NCBI RefSeq assembly: GCF_024112395.2
Contig: NZ_CP078013.2
Location: forward strand, 4,526,001 to 4,590,000
Direction of reading: 5' to 3'
Origin: Pseudomonas pergaminensis
GTDB lineage: Bacteria > Pseudomonadota > Gammaproteobacteria > Pseudomonadales > Pseudomonadaceae
Length of the DNA: 64,000 bases
The notes under the pieces are model-generated. The model searched no databases. It was not told the origin of the DNA and worked only from the letters and a program-made list of their open reading frames with translations. Within the stretch, counting starts at the first letter, position 1. Each line of letters opens with the position of its first letter. Shown here one piece after another: positions 18,915-26,807 of the stretch. The position numbers and the translations under genes were made by a program.

Positions 18915-20297
18915 ATGAACGCGACCACCCACGCTCTCTCGATCAACCCTGCCAACGGCGAAACGGTCGGCAGCTATCCCTACGAAACCGAGCAGCAATT
19001 GGACGCCGCCCTCGACCGTGCCACTCGCGCCTTCCGCACCTGGCGCCGCCAGCCGGTGAGCCAGCGCGCCGAGTTGCTGCTGAGCCTGGCCAGTGCCCTG
19101 CGCGAGCAAGCCGAAGACATGGCGCAGATGATCACCCTGGAAATGGGCAAACCCATCGCCCAGGCCCGTGCCGAAATCGAAAAATGCGCACAGCTCAGCG
19201 AATGGTACGCCGCCCACGGCCCGGCCATGCTCGCCCCGGAACCGACGCTGGTGGACAACGGCAGCGCCCAGATCGAGTACCGCCCGCTGGGCCCGATCTT
19301 CGCGGTGATGCCGTGGAATTTCCCGGTGTGGCAAGTACTGCGCGGCGCCGTGCCGACCATGCTGGCCGGCAACACCTATGTGCTCAAACACGCACCGAAC
19401 GTCATGGGCAGCGCGTACCTGATCCAGCAGGCCTTCCACAAAGCCGGGTTTGCCGAGGGCCTGTTTGAAGTGGTCAACGTCACCAACGACGGCGTATCCA
19501 AAGCCATCGCCGACCCACGCATCGCCGCCGTCACCCTCACCGGCAGCGTACGTGCCGGTATCGCCATCGGCTCCCAGGCCGGCGCCGCGCTGAAAAAATG
19601 CGTGCTGGAACTGGGCGGCTCCGATCCCTTCATCGTGCTCAACGACGCCGACCTCGAAGCCGCCGTGCAAGCCGCGCTGATCGGCCGCTTCCAGAACAGC
19701 GGCCAGGTCTGCGCCGCCGCCAAACGCCTGATCATCGAAGCGGGTGTGGTCGAAGCCTTCACCGCCAAATTCCTGGAGGCCAGCCGTGCGATGGTGATGG
19801 GCGACCCGACGTCAGCCGCCACCTACATCGGCCCGATGGCCCGCTTCGACCTGCGCGACGAGCTGCACGGCCAGGTCCAGGCCACCCTGGAAGAAGGTGC
19901 TACCCTGCTGCTCGGCGGCAACAAAGTACCCGGCGCCGGCAACTACTATGCGCCGACCGTGCTGGCCAACGTCACCGACCAGATGACCTCGTTCAAACAG
20001 GAACTGTTCGGGCCCGTCGCCTCGATCATCACCGCCCGCGACGCCGACCACGCCGTGGCCCTGGCGAATGACAGCGAGTTCGGCCTCACCGCCAGCATTT
20101 TCACCACCGACCCGGCAAAGGCGCGCGTTATCGCCAACCAGCTGGAAACCGGCGGCATCTTCGTCAATGCCTTCAGCGTCTCCGACCCTCGGGTGGCGTT
20201 TGGCGGGATCAAGAAGAGCGGTTTCGGGCGTGAGTTGTCGCACTTCGGCGTGCGGGAGTTCTGCAACGCACAGACGGTGTGGCTGGATCGCAAGTAA
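18915..20297 (+). CDS. sad: NAD+-dependent succinate semialdehyde dehydrogenase
   Basis: 460 residues, aldehyde dehydrogenase of the Sad/YneI type. It oxidises succinate semialdehyde to succinate in putrescine and GABA breakdown. It shows PWNFPVWQVLR (cofactor site), TGSVRAGIAIGSQAG, the general-base Glu in LELGGSDPFIVL, the nucleophilic Cys in NSGQVCAAAKR, and the family-typical end AFGGIKKSGFGRELSHFGVREFCNAQTVW. AGGA lies 8 bases before the ATG. The ptrR neighbour supports the call. Confidence 0.93.
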   Translation: MNATTHALSINPANGETVGSYPYETEQQLDAALDRATRAFRTWRRQPVSQRAELLLSLASALREQAEDMAQMITLEMGKPIAQARAEIEKCAQLSEWYAAHGPAMLAPEPTLVDNGSAQIEYRPLGPIFAVMPWNFPVWQVLRGAVPTMLAGNTYVLKHAPNVMGSAYLIQQAFHKAGFAEGLFEVVNVTNDGVSKAIADPRIAAVTLTGSVRAGIAIGSQAGAALKKCVLELGGSDPFIVLNDADLEAAVQAALIGRFQNSGQVCAAAKRLIIEAGVVEAFTAKFLEASRAMVMGDPTSAATYIGPMARFDLRDELHGQVQATLEEGATLLLGGNKVPGAGNYYAPTVLANVTDQMTSFKQELFGPVASIITARDADHAVALANDSEFGLTASIFTTDPAKARVIANQLETGGIFVNAFSVSDPRVAFGGIKKSGFGRELSHFGVREFCNAQTVWLDRK

Positions 20298-20331
20298 GAC
20301 GCTTCGGCGGCGCGGGCACGGGTCGTGGCTA

Positions 20332-21237
20332 TCAACCACTCAGCCCCGCCGCCAAGGCTTCCAGTACCACACTGACCTTGGGCAACGCCTGGCGATTCTT
20401 GACCCAGGCCAGCCTGATCGCAGCCCCTTCAGTGGCCAACTGCGGCAACACCTCAACCAGCTTGCCCTCCTCCAGCGATGGCCGGACCACCCACGACGGC
20501 AGTTGCACGATCCCACAACCGGCCAACGCAGCCTGCATCAAGCCATCGCCATTGCCGATCACCAGGTGCGGCGTCATCTGCCAACGCCGCGGAGTGCCCG
20601 GTTCACAGGCAAAGTCCCAGGGGCTGATGCGTCCGTCCACCCAGCCGTAGGTGATGCACTGATGCTGCTCAAGTGCCTGTTCGGATGTCGGCACGCCATG
20701 ATTCGCCAAATAGGCTGGCGAGGCGCACAGGGTGTGCCATTCACGCGCAAGCACACGCTGCTCCACCGTTTCCGGCCAGACATCCGCACCACCGATGCGC
20801 ACCACCACATCCACGCCCTCTTTGAATGGGTCCACTAACCCGTCACTGAAGGAAATGTGCGGCACCAAGGACGGAAATGCCTGCAGCAAAGGCAGCAGCA
20901 TCGGCAACACGCGGACGCGCCCGAACACACTGGGCAGGTCAATGCGCACACGTCCGCGCGGTTCACTTTGCTCGGCGCGCAGCGACAGCTCGGCGTCCTC
21001 TAGGTCAGCCAGCACGCCCGTGCAGGTACGGTAAAACGCCACGCCGGCCTCGGTGAGGGACAAGCGCCGTGTCGTACGCAGGAACAGCCGAGCGCCCAGG
21101 CGTTTTTCCAGCCGCGCGATGCTTTTACTGATGGCCGACGCCGTCAGGTTCATCTTCTCAGCAGCGGCGGTAAAGCTGCCGTAGTCCGCGACACACACAA
21201 ACACATCGATACCTTTCAAGCGTTCGGAAGAAAACAT
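20332..21237 (-). CDS. LysR-family regulator
   Basis: 301 residues. N-terminal HTH (VFVCVADYGSFTAAAEKMNLTASAISKSIARLEKRLGARLF) and a substrate-binding domain of the CrgA/DmlR type (RGRVRIDLPSVFGRVRVLPML...FSDGLVDPFKEGVDVVVRIG). It is divergent from the MFS gene with a 111-base gap that contains repeated GAATTCAA/TTGAATTC-like words, a possible operator. It most likely controls the transporter; inducer unknown. Confidence 0.9.
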   Translation of the reverse strand: MFSSERLKGIDVFVCVADYGSFTAAAEKMNLTASAISKSIARLEKRLGARLFLRTTRRLSLTEAGVAFYRTCTGVLADLEDAELSLRAEQSEPRGRVRIDLPSVFGRVRVLPMLLPLLQAFPSLVPHISFSDGLVDPFKEGVDVVVRIGGADVWPETVEQRVLAREWHTLCASPAYLANHGVPTSEQALEQHQCITYGWVDGRISPWDFACEPGTPRRWQMTPHLVIGNGDGLMQAALAGCGIVQLPSWVVRPSLEEGKLVEVLPQLATEGAAIRLAWVKNRQALPKVSVVLEALAAGLSG

Positions 21238-21348
21238 GGACGTCCTGTATTCGTGAATTCAATTCAGGTAACTCGGTAAAAAGCATCCTAAATCAGAATT
21301 CAACTCAACAGTAAGCTATGCCCGACAAACGCTGACACTGAGGCCCGG

Positions 21349-22548
21349 ATGCTGACCACGCTGAAAAACTACCCCCTGACCGTCAACCTGCTGGTAGGTG
21401 CGTCACTGGTGTTGACGCTCGCCAGGGCGATCACCTTGCCCTACCTGGTGATCTACCTGTCGGGCGAGTTCGGCTTGGGCGTGGGCGACATCGGCCTGGT
21501 GATCGGCAGCTCGCTGATCATCGGCTCCGTGATGAGCCTGTATGGCGGTTACCTGGTGGACAGCCTGCCCGGTTATCGTTTGCTCCTGGGCTGTTGCGCA
21601 GTTTTCACCGTGGGCTTTCTGGGCGCGTTCATCGCGCGAGAACTGTGGGTGTTCTTCACCTGCCTGGTCGCGATCAACCTGGCGTATGCCGTGATCGACA
21701 TTGCGGTCAAATCCGGATTTGGCCGGCTACTGCCCGTTGATGCGCGCAGCGAAGCGTTTTCGATCAAATACACCCTGACCAATGTCGGCTATGCCGTCGG
21801 CCCCTTTCTCGGTGCAGGGCTGGCCACGCTCGCTATCAGCCTGCCCTTCCTGGCGTCGGCGGTGCTTGGGGCCGGGTGCTTTACGGTGTATTGCGTGTGG
21901 GGCGACAGGCACTGGGTGCCGACCCCTGCCAACCAGCATGGCGCGGCGTTCCTGGCGGTCGGCAAACGACTGCTGCGGGACTACCGCTTGGTGTGCTTTA
22001 CCTTGGGCGGGATGCTCAGCGCAGTGGTGTTTGGCCAGTTCACCGCCTACCTCTCGCAATACCTGGTCGTCACCACCACGGCCGAGGCGGCGTACCGGAT
22101 TATCAGCAGCGTGGTGGCCACCAACGCGCTGATGGTGATCAGCCTGCAATACATGATCGGCAAGCGCATCACCCATCAACACCTGCACCTGTGGCTTGCT
22201 GGTGGGCTGGGCATGTTTATCGCCGGGCTGGCGGGGTTCGGCTTGTCCACCTCACTGATGTGCTGGGTGCTGTCCATGGCGATCTTCACCTTGGGAGAGA
22301 TCATCGTGTTCCCTGCCGAGTACATGTTCATCGACATCATCGCGCCCGAGCCTCTGCGGGGCATGTACTACGGCGCGCAAAACCTCGGCAACGTCGGCGC
22401 AGCCCTAGGGCCGGTGCTGTGCGGGATGGTGCTGGCGACACAGCCCGCCCACGCCATGTTCTACATGCTGGCGCTGTTTGTGGTCGCGGGCGGGTTGCTC
22501 TACAGCCTGGGCGCGTGCCTGGCAGGCAGGGTTAAAGCTGCCACCTGA
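21349..22548 (+). CDS. MFS transporter (MdtH-like)
   Basis: 399 residues with about 12 hydrophobic segments. The DSLPGYRLLLG loop after TM2 is a weakened form of the MFS A-motif. TM4 contains a charged 'AVIDIAVKSGFGRLLPVDARSEAFSIKYTLTNVGYAVGPFLG' region as in MdtH-like drug exporters. Inner-membrane export of a small molecule is likely; substrate unknown. GAGG lies 5 bases before the ATG. Its stop is 3 bases from the convergent inhibitor gene. Confidence 0.85.
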   Translation: MLTTLKNYPLTVNLLVGASLVLTLARAITLPYLVIYLSGEFGLGVGDIGLVIGSSLIIGSVMSLYGGYLVDSLPGYRLLLGCCAVFTVGFLGAFIARELWVFFTCLVAINLAYAVIDIAVKSGFGRLLPVDARSEAFSIKYTLTNVGYAVGPFLGAGLATLAISLPFLASAVLGAGCFTVYCVWGDRHWVPTPANQHGAAFLAVGKRLLRDYRLVCFTLGGMLSAVVFGQFTAYLSQYLVVTTTAEAAYRIISSVVATNALMVISLQYMIGKRITHQHLHLWLAGGLGMFIAGLAGFGLSTSLMCWVLSMAIFTLGEIIVFPAEYMFIDIIAPEPLRGMYYGAQNLGNVGAALGPVLCGMVLATQPAHAMFYMLALFVVAGGLLYSLGACLAGRVKAAT

Positions 22549-22551
22549 ACA

Positions 22552-22857
22552 TCAGCAGCGCACATGCCGACGCACACACTGCACCAGCCCGTCCAGCGCC
22601 TGCGACTTCACCGGCGCCAGCACGCAGACCGTGTGCTCGCGCTGAGCCTCCTTCACCGTCAGGGTGTAATGCACCTGGCCCGGATTACCAGTGGCAGGTG
22701 CATTGCTTTGCGGCAATTGAAAGAAGTCGCAGGCCTCGACAAGCCGCCGCAACTCCTTCTGGTCCTGCTCCGGCAGCGCGTCCAGTTCCACCGTCTGTGG
22801 CTTGGCCAGGCCCGGAAAGAACCCAGGCCCGCCATTTTCCTTGATTGAAATTTGCAT
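22552..22857 (-). CDS. Emfourin-type inhibitor of protealysin-like protease
   Basis: 101 residues, starting MQISIKENGGPGFFPGLAKPQTVELDALP. Size, sequence pattern and position directly after an M4 protealysin-like gene match emfourin, the proteinaceous M4 inhibitor described from Serratia proteamaculans. It begins 14 bases after the protease stop, so the two are cotranscribed. Expected to bind and silence the protease inside the cell. No signal peptide. The C-terminal CVRRHVRC with two Cys is a local peculiarity. Confidence 0.8.
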   Translation of the reverse strand: MQISIKENGGPGFFPGLAKPQTVELDALPEQDQKELRRLVEACDFFQLPQSNAPATGNPGQVHYTLTVKEAQREHTVCVLAPVKSQALDGLVQCVRRHVRC

Positions 22858-22871
22858 GGTTGTTCCTCGCG

Positions 22872-23936
22872 TCAGACAGCAATGCCGACCGCCTTCCAAC
22901 CGTCCTTGACCGCTTTCTGTTCATCCTTGTTTGCGCCGTAGAGTCGGCCCGCAACATCGTAAGTGATACGCGCAAAGCGCAGGAAGCCGGAGTTGGGCCG
23001 CAGCCGCGCATCGCGCAGCGCGTCATACCAGATGCGCCCGGCGCGCTCCCAGGCAAACCCGCCCAGCGCTGTCGCCACCTGGTAGAACGCATGGTTGGGA
23101 ATGCCGGAATTGATATGCACCCCGCCGTTATCCTCGTAGGTTTGCACAAAATCATCCATGTGCCCGGGCTGCGGGTCCTTGCCCAGCAGTTTGTCGTCAA
23201 ACGCGGTGCCGGGGGCCTTCATCGAACGCAGGGCGGTGCCTTTGATCTTCTTGGTGAACAGCCCTTTGCCGATCAGCCAATCGGCGTCTTCCGCGCTTTG
23301 CTTCAACGCGTATTGCTTGATCAGCGAACCGAACACGTCCGACAGCGACTCGTTCAACGCCCCGGACTGGTTGAAATACATCAGCTTGGCCTCGTCTTCG
23401 GTGACGCCATGGGCCAACTCATGGCCAATCACGTCGAGGGCCACCGTGAAGCGGTTGAACAACTGCGCGTCTCCATCCCCGAACACCATCTGGGTCGAGT
23501 TCCAGAACGCGTTGTTGTAGTTCTGGCCAAAATGCACGGTGGCGTCCAATGCCATGCCGGCATCGTCGATGGAGTTGCGGTCAAAGACCTCGTCGAAAAA
23601 ATCGAAGGTGGCGCCCAAGCCATCATAGGCCTCGTCCACCGCCGCATCACCGCTGGCAGGCTGCCCTTCGCCACGGATCAGCGTGCCGGGCAGGCTATCG
23701 GTACCTGCGGCGCTGTAGATCGAGCGACGCTTGCCGGCGCCCATGGCCAGGGCCATGCGCGCCGGGCCTTGGGCCGGTACGACGACCATGCGCAACGAGC
23801 GGAACGTGCTGTCCTTGGCGCGGGTGCGCAGCGCGACCTCCCGTTGCGCCTTGTCGCCGTTGCGCGCGATCTGGTCGAGCATATAGGGCGGGATGAGGCA
23901 GAAAATCGGATTGCGATGCTGCTGACGAACACACAT
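22872..23936 (-). CDS. Protealysin-like M4 metalloprotease
   Basis: 354 residues. There is no secretion signal. Instead a short propeptide contains the protealysin 'PIFCLIPPYML' motif (about residues 9-19), which carries a Cys-switch-like cysteine. The thermolysin-type zinc site is complete: HELAHGVTE (two His plus catalytic Glu) and NESLSDVFG (third ligand Glu). The catalytic-domain His is in GGVHINSGIPNHAFY. Protealysin-like proteins act inside the cell or on host proteins after non-Sec release. ATG 23936 has GGAG 7 bases upstream. Operon with the inhibitor; divergent from a nuclease gene 128 bases away. Confidence 0.92.
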   Translation of the reverse strand: MCVRQQHRNPIFCLIPPYMLDQIARNGDKAQREVALRTRAKDSTFRSLRMVVVPAQGPARMALAMGAGKRRSIYSAAGTDSLPGTLIRGEGQPASGDAAVDEAYDGLGATFDFFDEVFDRNSIDDAGMALDATVHFGQNYNNAFWNSTQMVFGDGDAQLFNRFTVALDVIGHELAHGVTEDEAKLMYFNQSGALNESLSDVFGSLIKQYALKQSAEDADWLIGKGLFTKKIKGTALRSMKAPGTAFDDKLLGKDPQPGHMDDFVQTYEDNGGVHINSGIPNHAFYQVATALGGFAWERAGRIWYDALRDARLRPNSGFLRFARITYDVAGRLYGANKDEQKAVKDGWKAVGIAV

Positions 23937-24064
23937 TGGCTGGCTCCATTTGGCATGTGACAACGTCCGAGTAATCGATTCAGGATAGACCCAGGGGGCT
24001 AACGCGCATCATCAATTGTCATTAACGTATGTTGCAGTCGTGTTTATCCAAGGAGGACTTACCG

Positions 24065-24991
24065 ATGCCCGCACGTAAAACCAAAATCGACCTTTCGTAC
24101 CGTCCCCGGCTCGCCGACCTGCGCCCATTGATCGCACCAAGCCCCACGTTACTGGCGGCGCGAGCGGCGACACCCCGCGTCACACCGGCCAAAGACTTGA
24201 AGGACCGGCGCGGTTACGCTGACGACTTTCTCGGCAGCTTCGCGGTGCCCTGGCCCACGGTCGAGGAGGCCTTGGCGGCTGATACACAGAAACGCCTGGA
24301 CTACACGCACTTCTCAATCACGATGTCACGCGCGAAGCGCCTCGCACTGTACGTGGGCGTCAACATCGACGGCGGCCAGCACGTAGACATCATCCGCAGC
24401 AACGACACCTGGGCCTATGACGGCCGCTTGCCCACGGACGCACAGGTGGGCGAAGCGCTCTATGCCAGCAATGGCCTGGACCGCGGCCACCTGGTCCGCC
24501 GCCAAGACCCCAACTGGGGCGACACGGCGCAAACCGCCAACCTCGACACCTTCCATTTCACCAACTGTTCGCCGCAGATGAGCGGGTTCAACCAGAAGAC
24601 CTGGCTGGAGCTCGAAGACTACATCCTCGACAACACCCAACGCTGGAAAGCCCGGGCCACCGTGTTCAGCGGCCCGGTGTTCGCCGACGACGACCGTGTG
24701 TACCGAGGCGTGCAGATCCCCAAGGCATTCTGGAAAGTCGTCGCCTACCTCAGCGATGACGGCAAGCCTTCGGCCAGTGCCTACATGATCGATCAGAGCC
24801 GCGAACTGGGCCAACTCGACCTGGTGTTCGGCCAACTCAGGACCTACCAGCGCAGCGTGATCCAGATAGAACGCCTGACCGGCATCCGCTTCGCCAACCT
24901 GGCCGACTACGACGGTTTCAGCAACGAAGAACGCGCCACCGGCACGCGCATTGAAGCGCTGATACAAGGTCCAGAGGACATTCGTCTCTGA
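24065..24991 (+). CDS. DNA/RNA non-specific endonuclease (NUC family)
   Basis: 308 residues. The beta-beta-alpha-metal core is clear: catalytic LDRGHLVRRQD (DRGH, near residue 140) and the metal-binding Asn in SGFNQKTWLELEDYI. VFSGPVFADDD and the C-terminal strands typical of the Serratia nuclease family follow. The first 70 residues are basic and Pro/Ala-rich but contain no Sec signal, so export, if any, uses another route. AGGAGG lies 8 bases before the ATG. No immunity-like gene is obvious beside it. Confidence 0.9.
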   Translation: MPARKTKIDLSYRPRLADLRPLIAPSPTLLAARAATPRVTPAKDLKDRRGYADDFLGSFAVPWPTVEEALAADTQKRLDYTHFSITMSRAKRLALYVGVNIDGGQHVDIIRSNDTWAYDGRLPTDAQVGEALYASNGLDRGHLVRRQDPNWGDTAQTANLDTFHFTNCSPQMSGFNQKTWLELEDYILDNTQRWKARATVFSGPVFADDDRVYRGVQIPKAFWKVVAYLSDDGKPSASAYMIDQSRELGQLDLVFGQLRTYQRSVIQIERLTGIRFANLADYDGFSNEERATGTRIEALIQGPEDIRL

Positions 24992-25119
24992 CCGAGGCTT
25001 CACATGTTGAACGGCGTCACACCCAACACCAACCACGATGCGAAGCGAGCCGCTCTTGCTCTTGCTCTTGATCCTGCTTTTGATCTCAGGCGCCCCGTCA
25101 AACACGCTGGCCGGAATTC

Positions 25120-25320
25120 GACAGGGATTTGGGGGGTAAACCGGCAGGGATGCCGGTTTAGCCGCCCCGCGCCATGGATGGCGCGTGGCGGCGGCCCCCC
25201 AAATACCTGTCGGATTACGGGCACACCGAGCCTAGGCGAGGTGCCGAGTGTTGGGGCAAGAGCCCTTTGGTTACTTTGGGGCTCTTTTCCAAAGTGACCC
25301 GCCGTAAGGACGGAACCCAT
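25120..25320. other. Densely folded repeat-type element
   Basis: A 17-bp outer stem with one mismatch (25120-25136 with 25195-25211) encloses two perfect or near-perfect hairpins (25137-25160, arm TAAACCGGCA; 25161-25192, cores GCCGCC/GGCGGC and GCGCCAT/ATGGCGC), giving a three-way junction. Downstream, AAGAGCCC/GGGCTCTT (25258-25285) and GGTTACTTTGG/CCAAAGTGACC (about 25269-25299) overlap and cannot form together; a small CCGT/ACGG hairpin follows. Frames through it are not protein-like. I recall similar sequence in many Pseudomonas intergenic regions but cannot check. It may be a nonautonomous repeat, an RNA, or both. Confidence 0.55.
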
Positions 25321-25365
25321 AGCAGCCCTTACCTAAATAACGGATATGTACCCGGTAAGATCCAA

Positions 25366-25870
25366 CATCTAGGTCGGCTGTCAGGCCGCCTTCGCAGGCA
25401 AGCCAGCTCCCACATTTGGATCGTGGGGTGACAGTTAGAGTGTGGTCGGCTGTCAGGCCGCTTTCGCAGGCAAGCCAGCTCCCACATTTGGATCGTGGGG
25501 TGGCAGTTAGAGCGTGGTCGGCTGTTAGGCCGTCTTCGCAGGCAAGCCAGCTCCCACATTTGGATCGTGGGGTGGCAGTTAGATTGTGGTCGGCTGTCAG
25601 GCCGCTTTCGCAGGCAAGCCAGCTCCCACATTTTTGGATCGCGGGGGGACAGTTAGAGTGTGGTCGTCTGTCAGGTCGTCTTCGCAGGCAAGCCAGCTCC
25701 TACATTTTTGGATCGCGGGGCGACAGTTAGTTTGTGGTCGGCTGTCAGGCCGCTTTCGCAGGCAAGCCAGCTCCCACATTTAGATCGCGGGGCAACAGTA
25801 AAAGAGTGGTCGGCAGTTAGGCCGCCTTCGCGAGCAAGTCAGCTCCCACACTCTGGATCGCGGCGGTTAA
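25366..25870. repeat. Seven tandem REP half-sites, period about 73 bp
   Basis: The core TTCGCAGGCAAGCCAGCTCC occurs near 25391, 25463, 25534, 25607, 25681, 25754 and, diverged, 25827. All copies face the same way and are joined by a conserved 'TGGATCG(T/C)GGGG...CAGTTAG...GTGGTCGGCTGTCAGGC' linker. This is a head-to-tail REP array, not inverted REPIN pairs. No gene is present; 25871-25949 holds nothing recognisable. Confidence 0.92.
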
Positions 25871-25949
25871 CAGTAAGGTTGCGCCCGGCCGTCAAGCCGC
25901 CAGCGCCGTACCCAGCGTGGTGTCGATACCTGCGCCCGTTGGCCGCCCC

Positions 25950-26393
25950 TCATTGCGCATTGATGTAATGAAACTGCGCCTGGGTCTTCTCAACCGCCGT
26001 ACGCACTTTATCCTTCTGCGCATCGGTGCCCGAGTAATAAATCTGCATGCCCTTCAAATCCTGCCCTTCAACCGCCTTGCCAATCACGGCAACATCAACC
26101 GGCGTACTGGCACCGATAATCAAAAAGAACCCATCGCCCAAGCGCTTGGCATTGAGCAGCTCTCCCCGCAGTTGCGCAGCGTTCTGCTCACCGGCCATGG
26201 AAATCGCCAAGGTATCGCCGAACATACCGCTCTTGGGGATGCTCGTCGTGTGCAAACGGAGCTGTTCCGACCCGGCCGGCATCGATTTGACATAAGCGGT
26301 GGTGGCCTCATCAAAAATCTGCTTTTCAGATTTACCCTGGGTGGCACAACCGGCGAGCGTGGCGACGAGGACGAGCGCGATGAAAGATTTCAC
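25950..26393 (-). CDS. Small predicted lipoprotein
   Basis: 147 residues. Signal sequence MKSFIALVLVATLAGC with lipobox LAGC, so lipidated at Cys16 after cleavage. The mature part (TQGKSEKQIFDEATTAYVKSMP...) has an amphipathic helix and alternating strands, ending in a Lys/Gln-rich helix. Asp is absent at +2 (Thr), suggesting outer-membrane sorting. The start is GTG at 26393 with AAGGA 7 bases upstream. Family not recognised. Transcribed alone, away from the riboswitch. Confidence 0.8.
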   Translation of the reverse strand: MKSFIALVLVATLAGCATQGKSEKQIFDEATTAYVKSMPAGSEQLRLHTTSIPKSGMFGDTLAISMAGEQNAAQLRGELLNAKRLGDGFFLIIGASTPVDVAVIGKAVEGQDLKGMQIYYSGTDAQKDKVRTAVEKTQAQFHYINAQ

Positions 26394-26510
26394 TGTGTAT
26401 TCCTTGTGATAAAGCGATCCATTGGCTGCGCATCATAGGAGCCCCACCGTCAAAGAGCTACCACTGGCTTTTCGGCCTCCCGTTCAACCTCGCGATCGAC
26501 TACCATACCG

Positions 26511-26705
26511 CACCGGTTCCCAAACGGGACTAATAGGGAATTCGAAGCGCGGTACCTGCGCGCCAATCGGAACTGCCCCCGCAACTGTAGGTGCTGAGCC
26601 TGCTCCTCGATGCCACTGGACCTTGTCCGGGAAGGCCGGAGCGTGGCGACGACGCATCAGTCAGGAGACCTGCCGGCTCATGCTCAATCACTAACCGGCG
26701 GGGTG
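26511..26705 (+). promoter_or_regulatory. Cobalamin (B12) riboswitch
   Basis: The order of conserved blocks matches the adenosylcobalamin aptamer: closing stem CCGGTT (26513) with AACCGG (26693), AATAGGGAAT, GCCCCCGCAACTGT, GCCACTGG, GGGAAGGCCGGAGC and the B12 box AGTCAGGAGACCTGCCGGC (from 26659). Cobalamin binding is expected to lower expression of the btuF-btuC-btuD operon downstream. Confidence 0.93.
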
Positions 26706-26759
26706 TCCGGGAAGGACATTCTTGCCTGTCTCTACCACAGCGCTCGAGGGTGTGTTTCC

Positions 26760-26791
26760 GAACCGTACCTCCCCAGTTCCACGTACGGTTC
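26760..26791 (+). promoter_or_regulatory. Hairpin in the btuF leader
   Basis: A perfect 9-bp stem GAACCGTAC / GTACGGTTC with a 14-base loop ends 4 bases before the btuF Shine-Dalgarno (CGGAGA). With no T-run it is not a terminator, and its place suggests a role in ribosome access, perhaps as the riboswitch expression platform. Confidence 0.5.
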
Positions 26792-26807
26792 ATTCGGAGA
26801 TAGCCCC

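Noticed and set aside
25000..25320. Open frames of 85-106 codons across the folded element
   Set aside because: They cover perfect hairpins whose pairing dictates the sequence. The translations are Arg/Pro/Gly-rich without domain features.
25366..25870. Regular 73-bp repeats resembling a CRISPR array
   Set aside because: The repeated part includes the Pseudomonas REP core and the linkers are also conserved, so there are no unique spacers. No cas genes are present. The same applies to the arrays at 32.4 and 44.0 kb.
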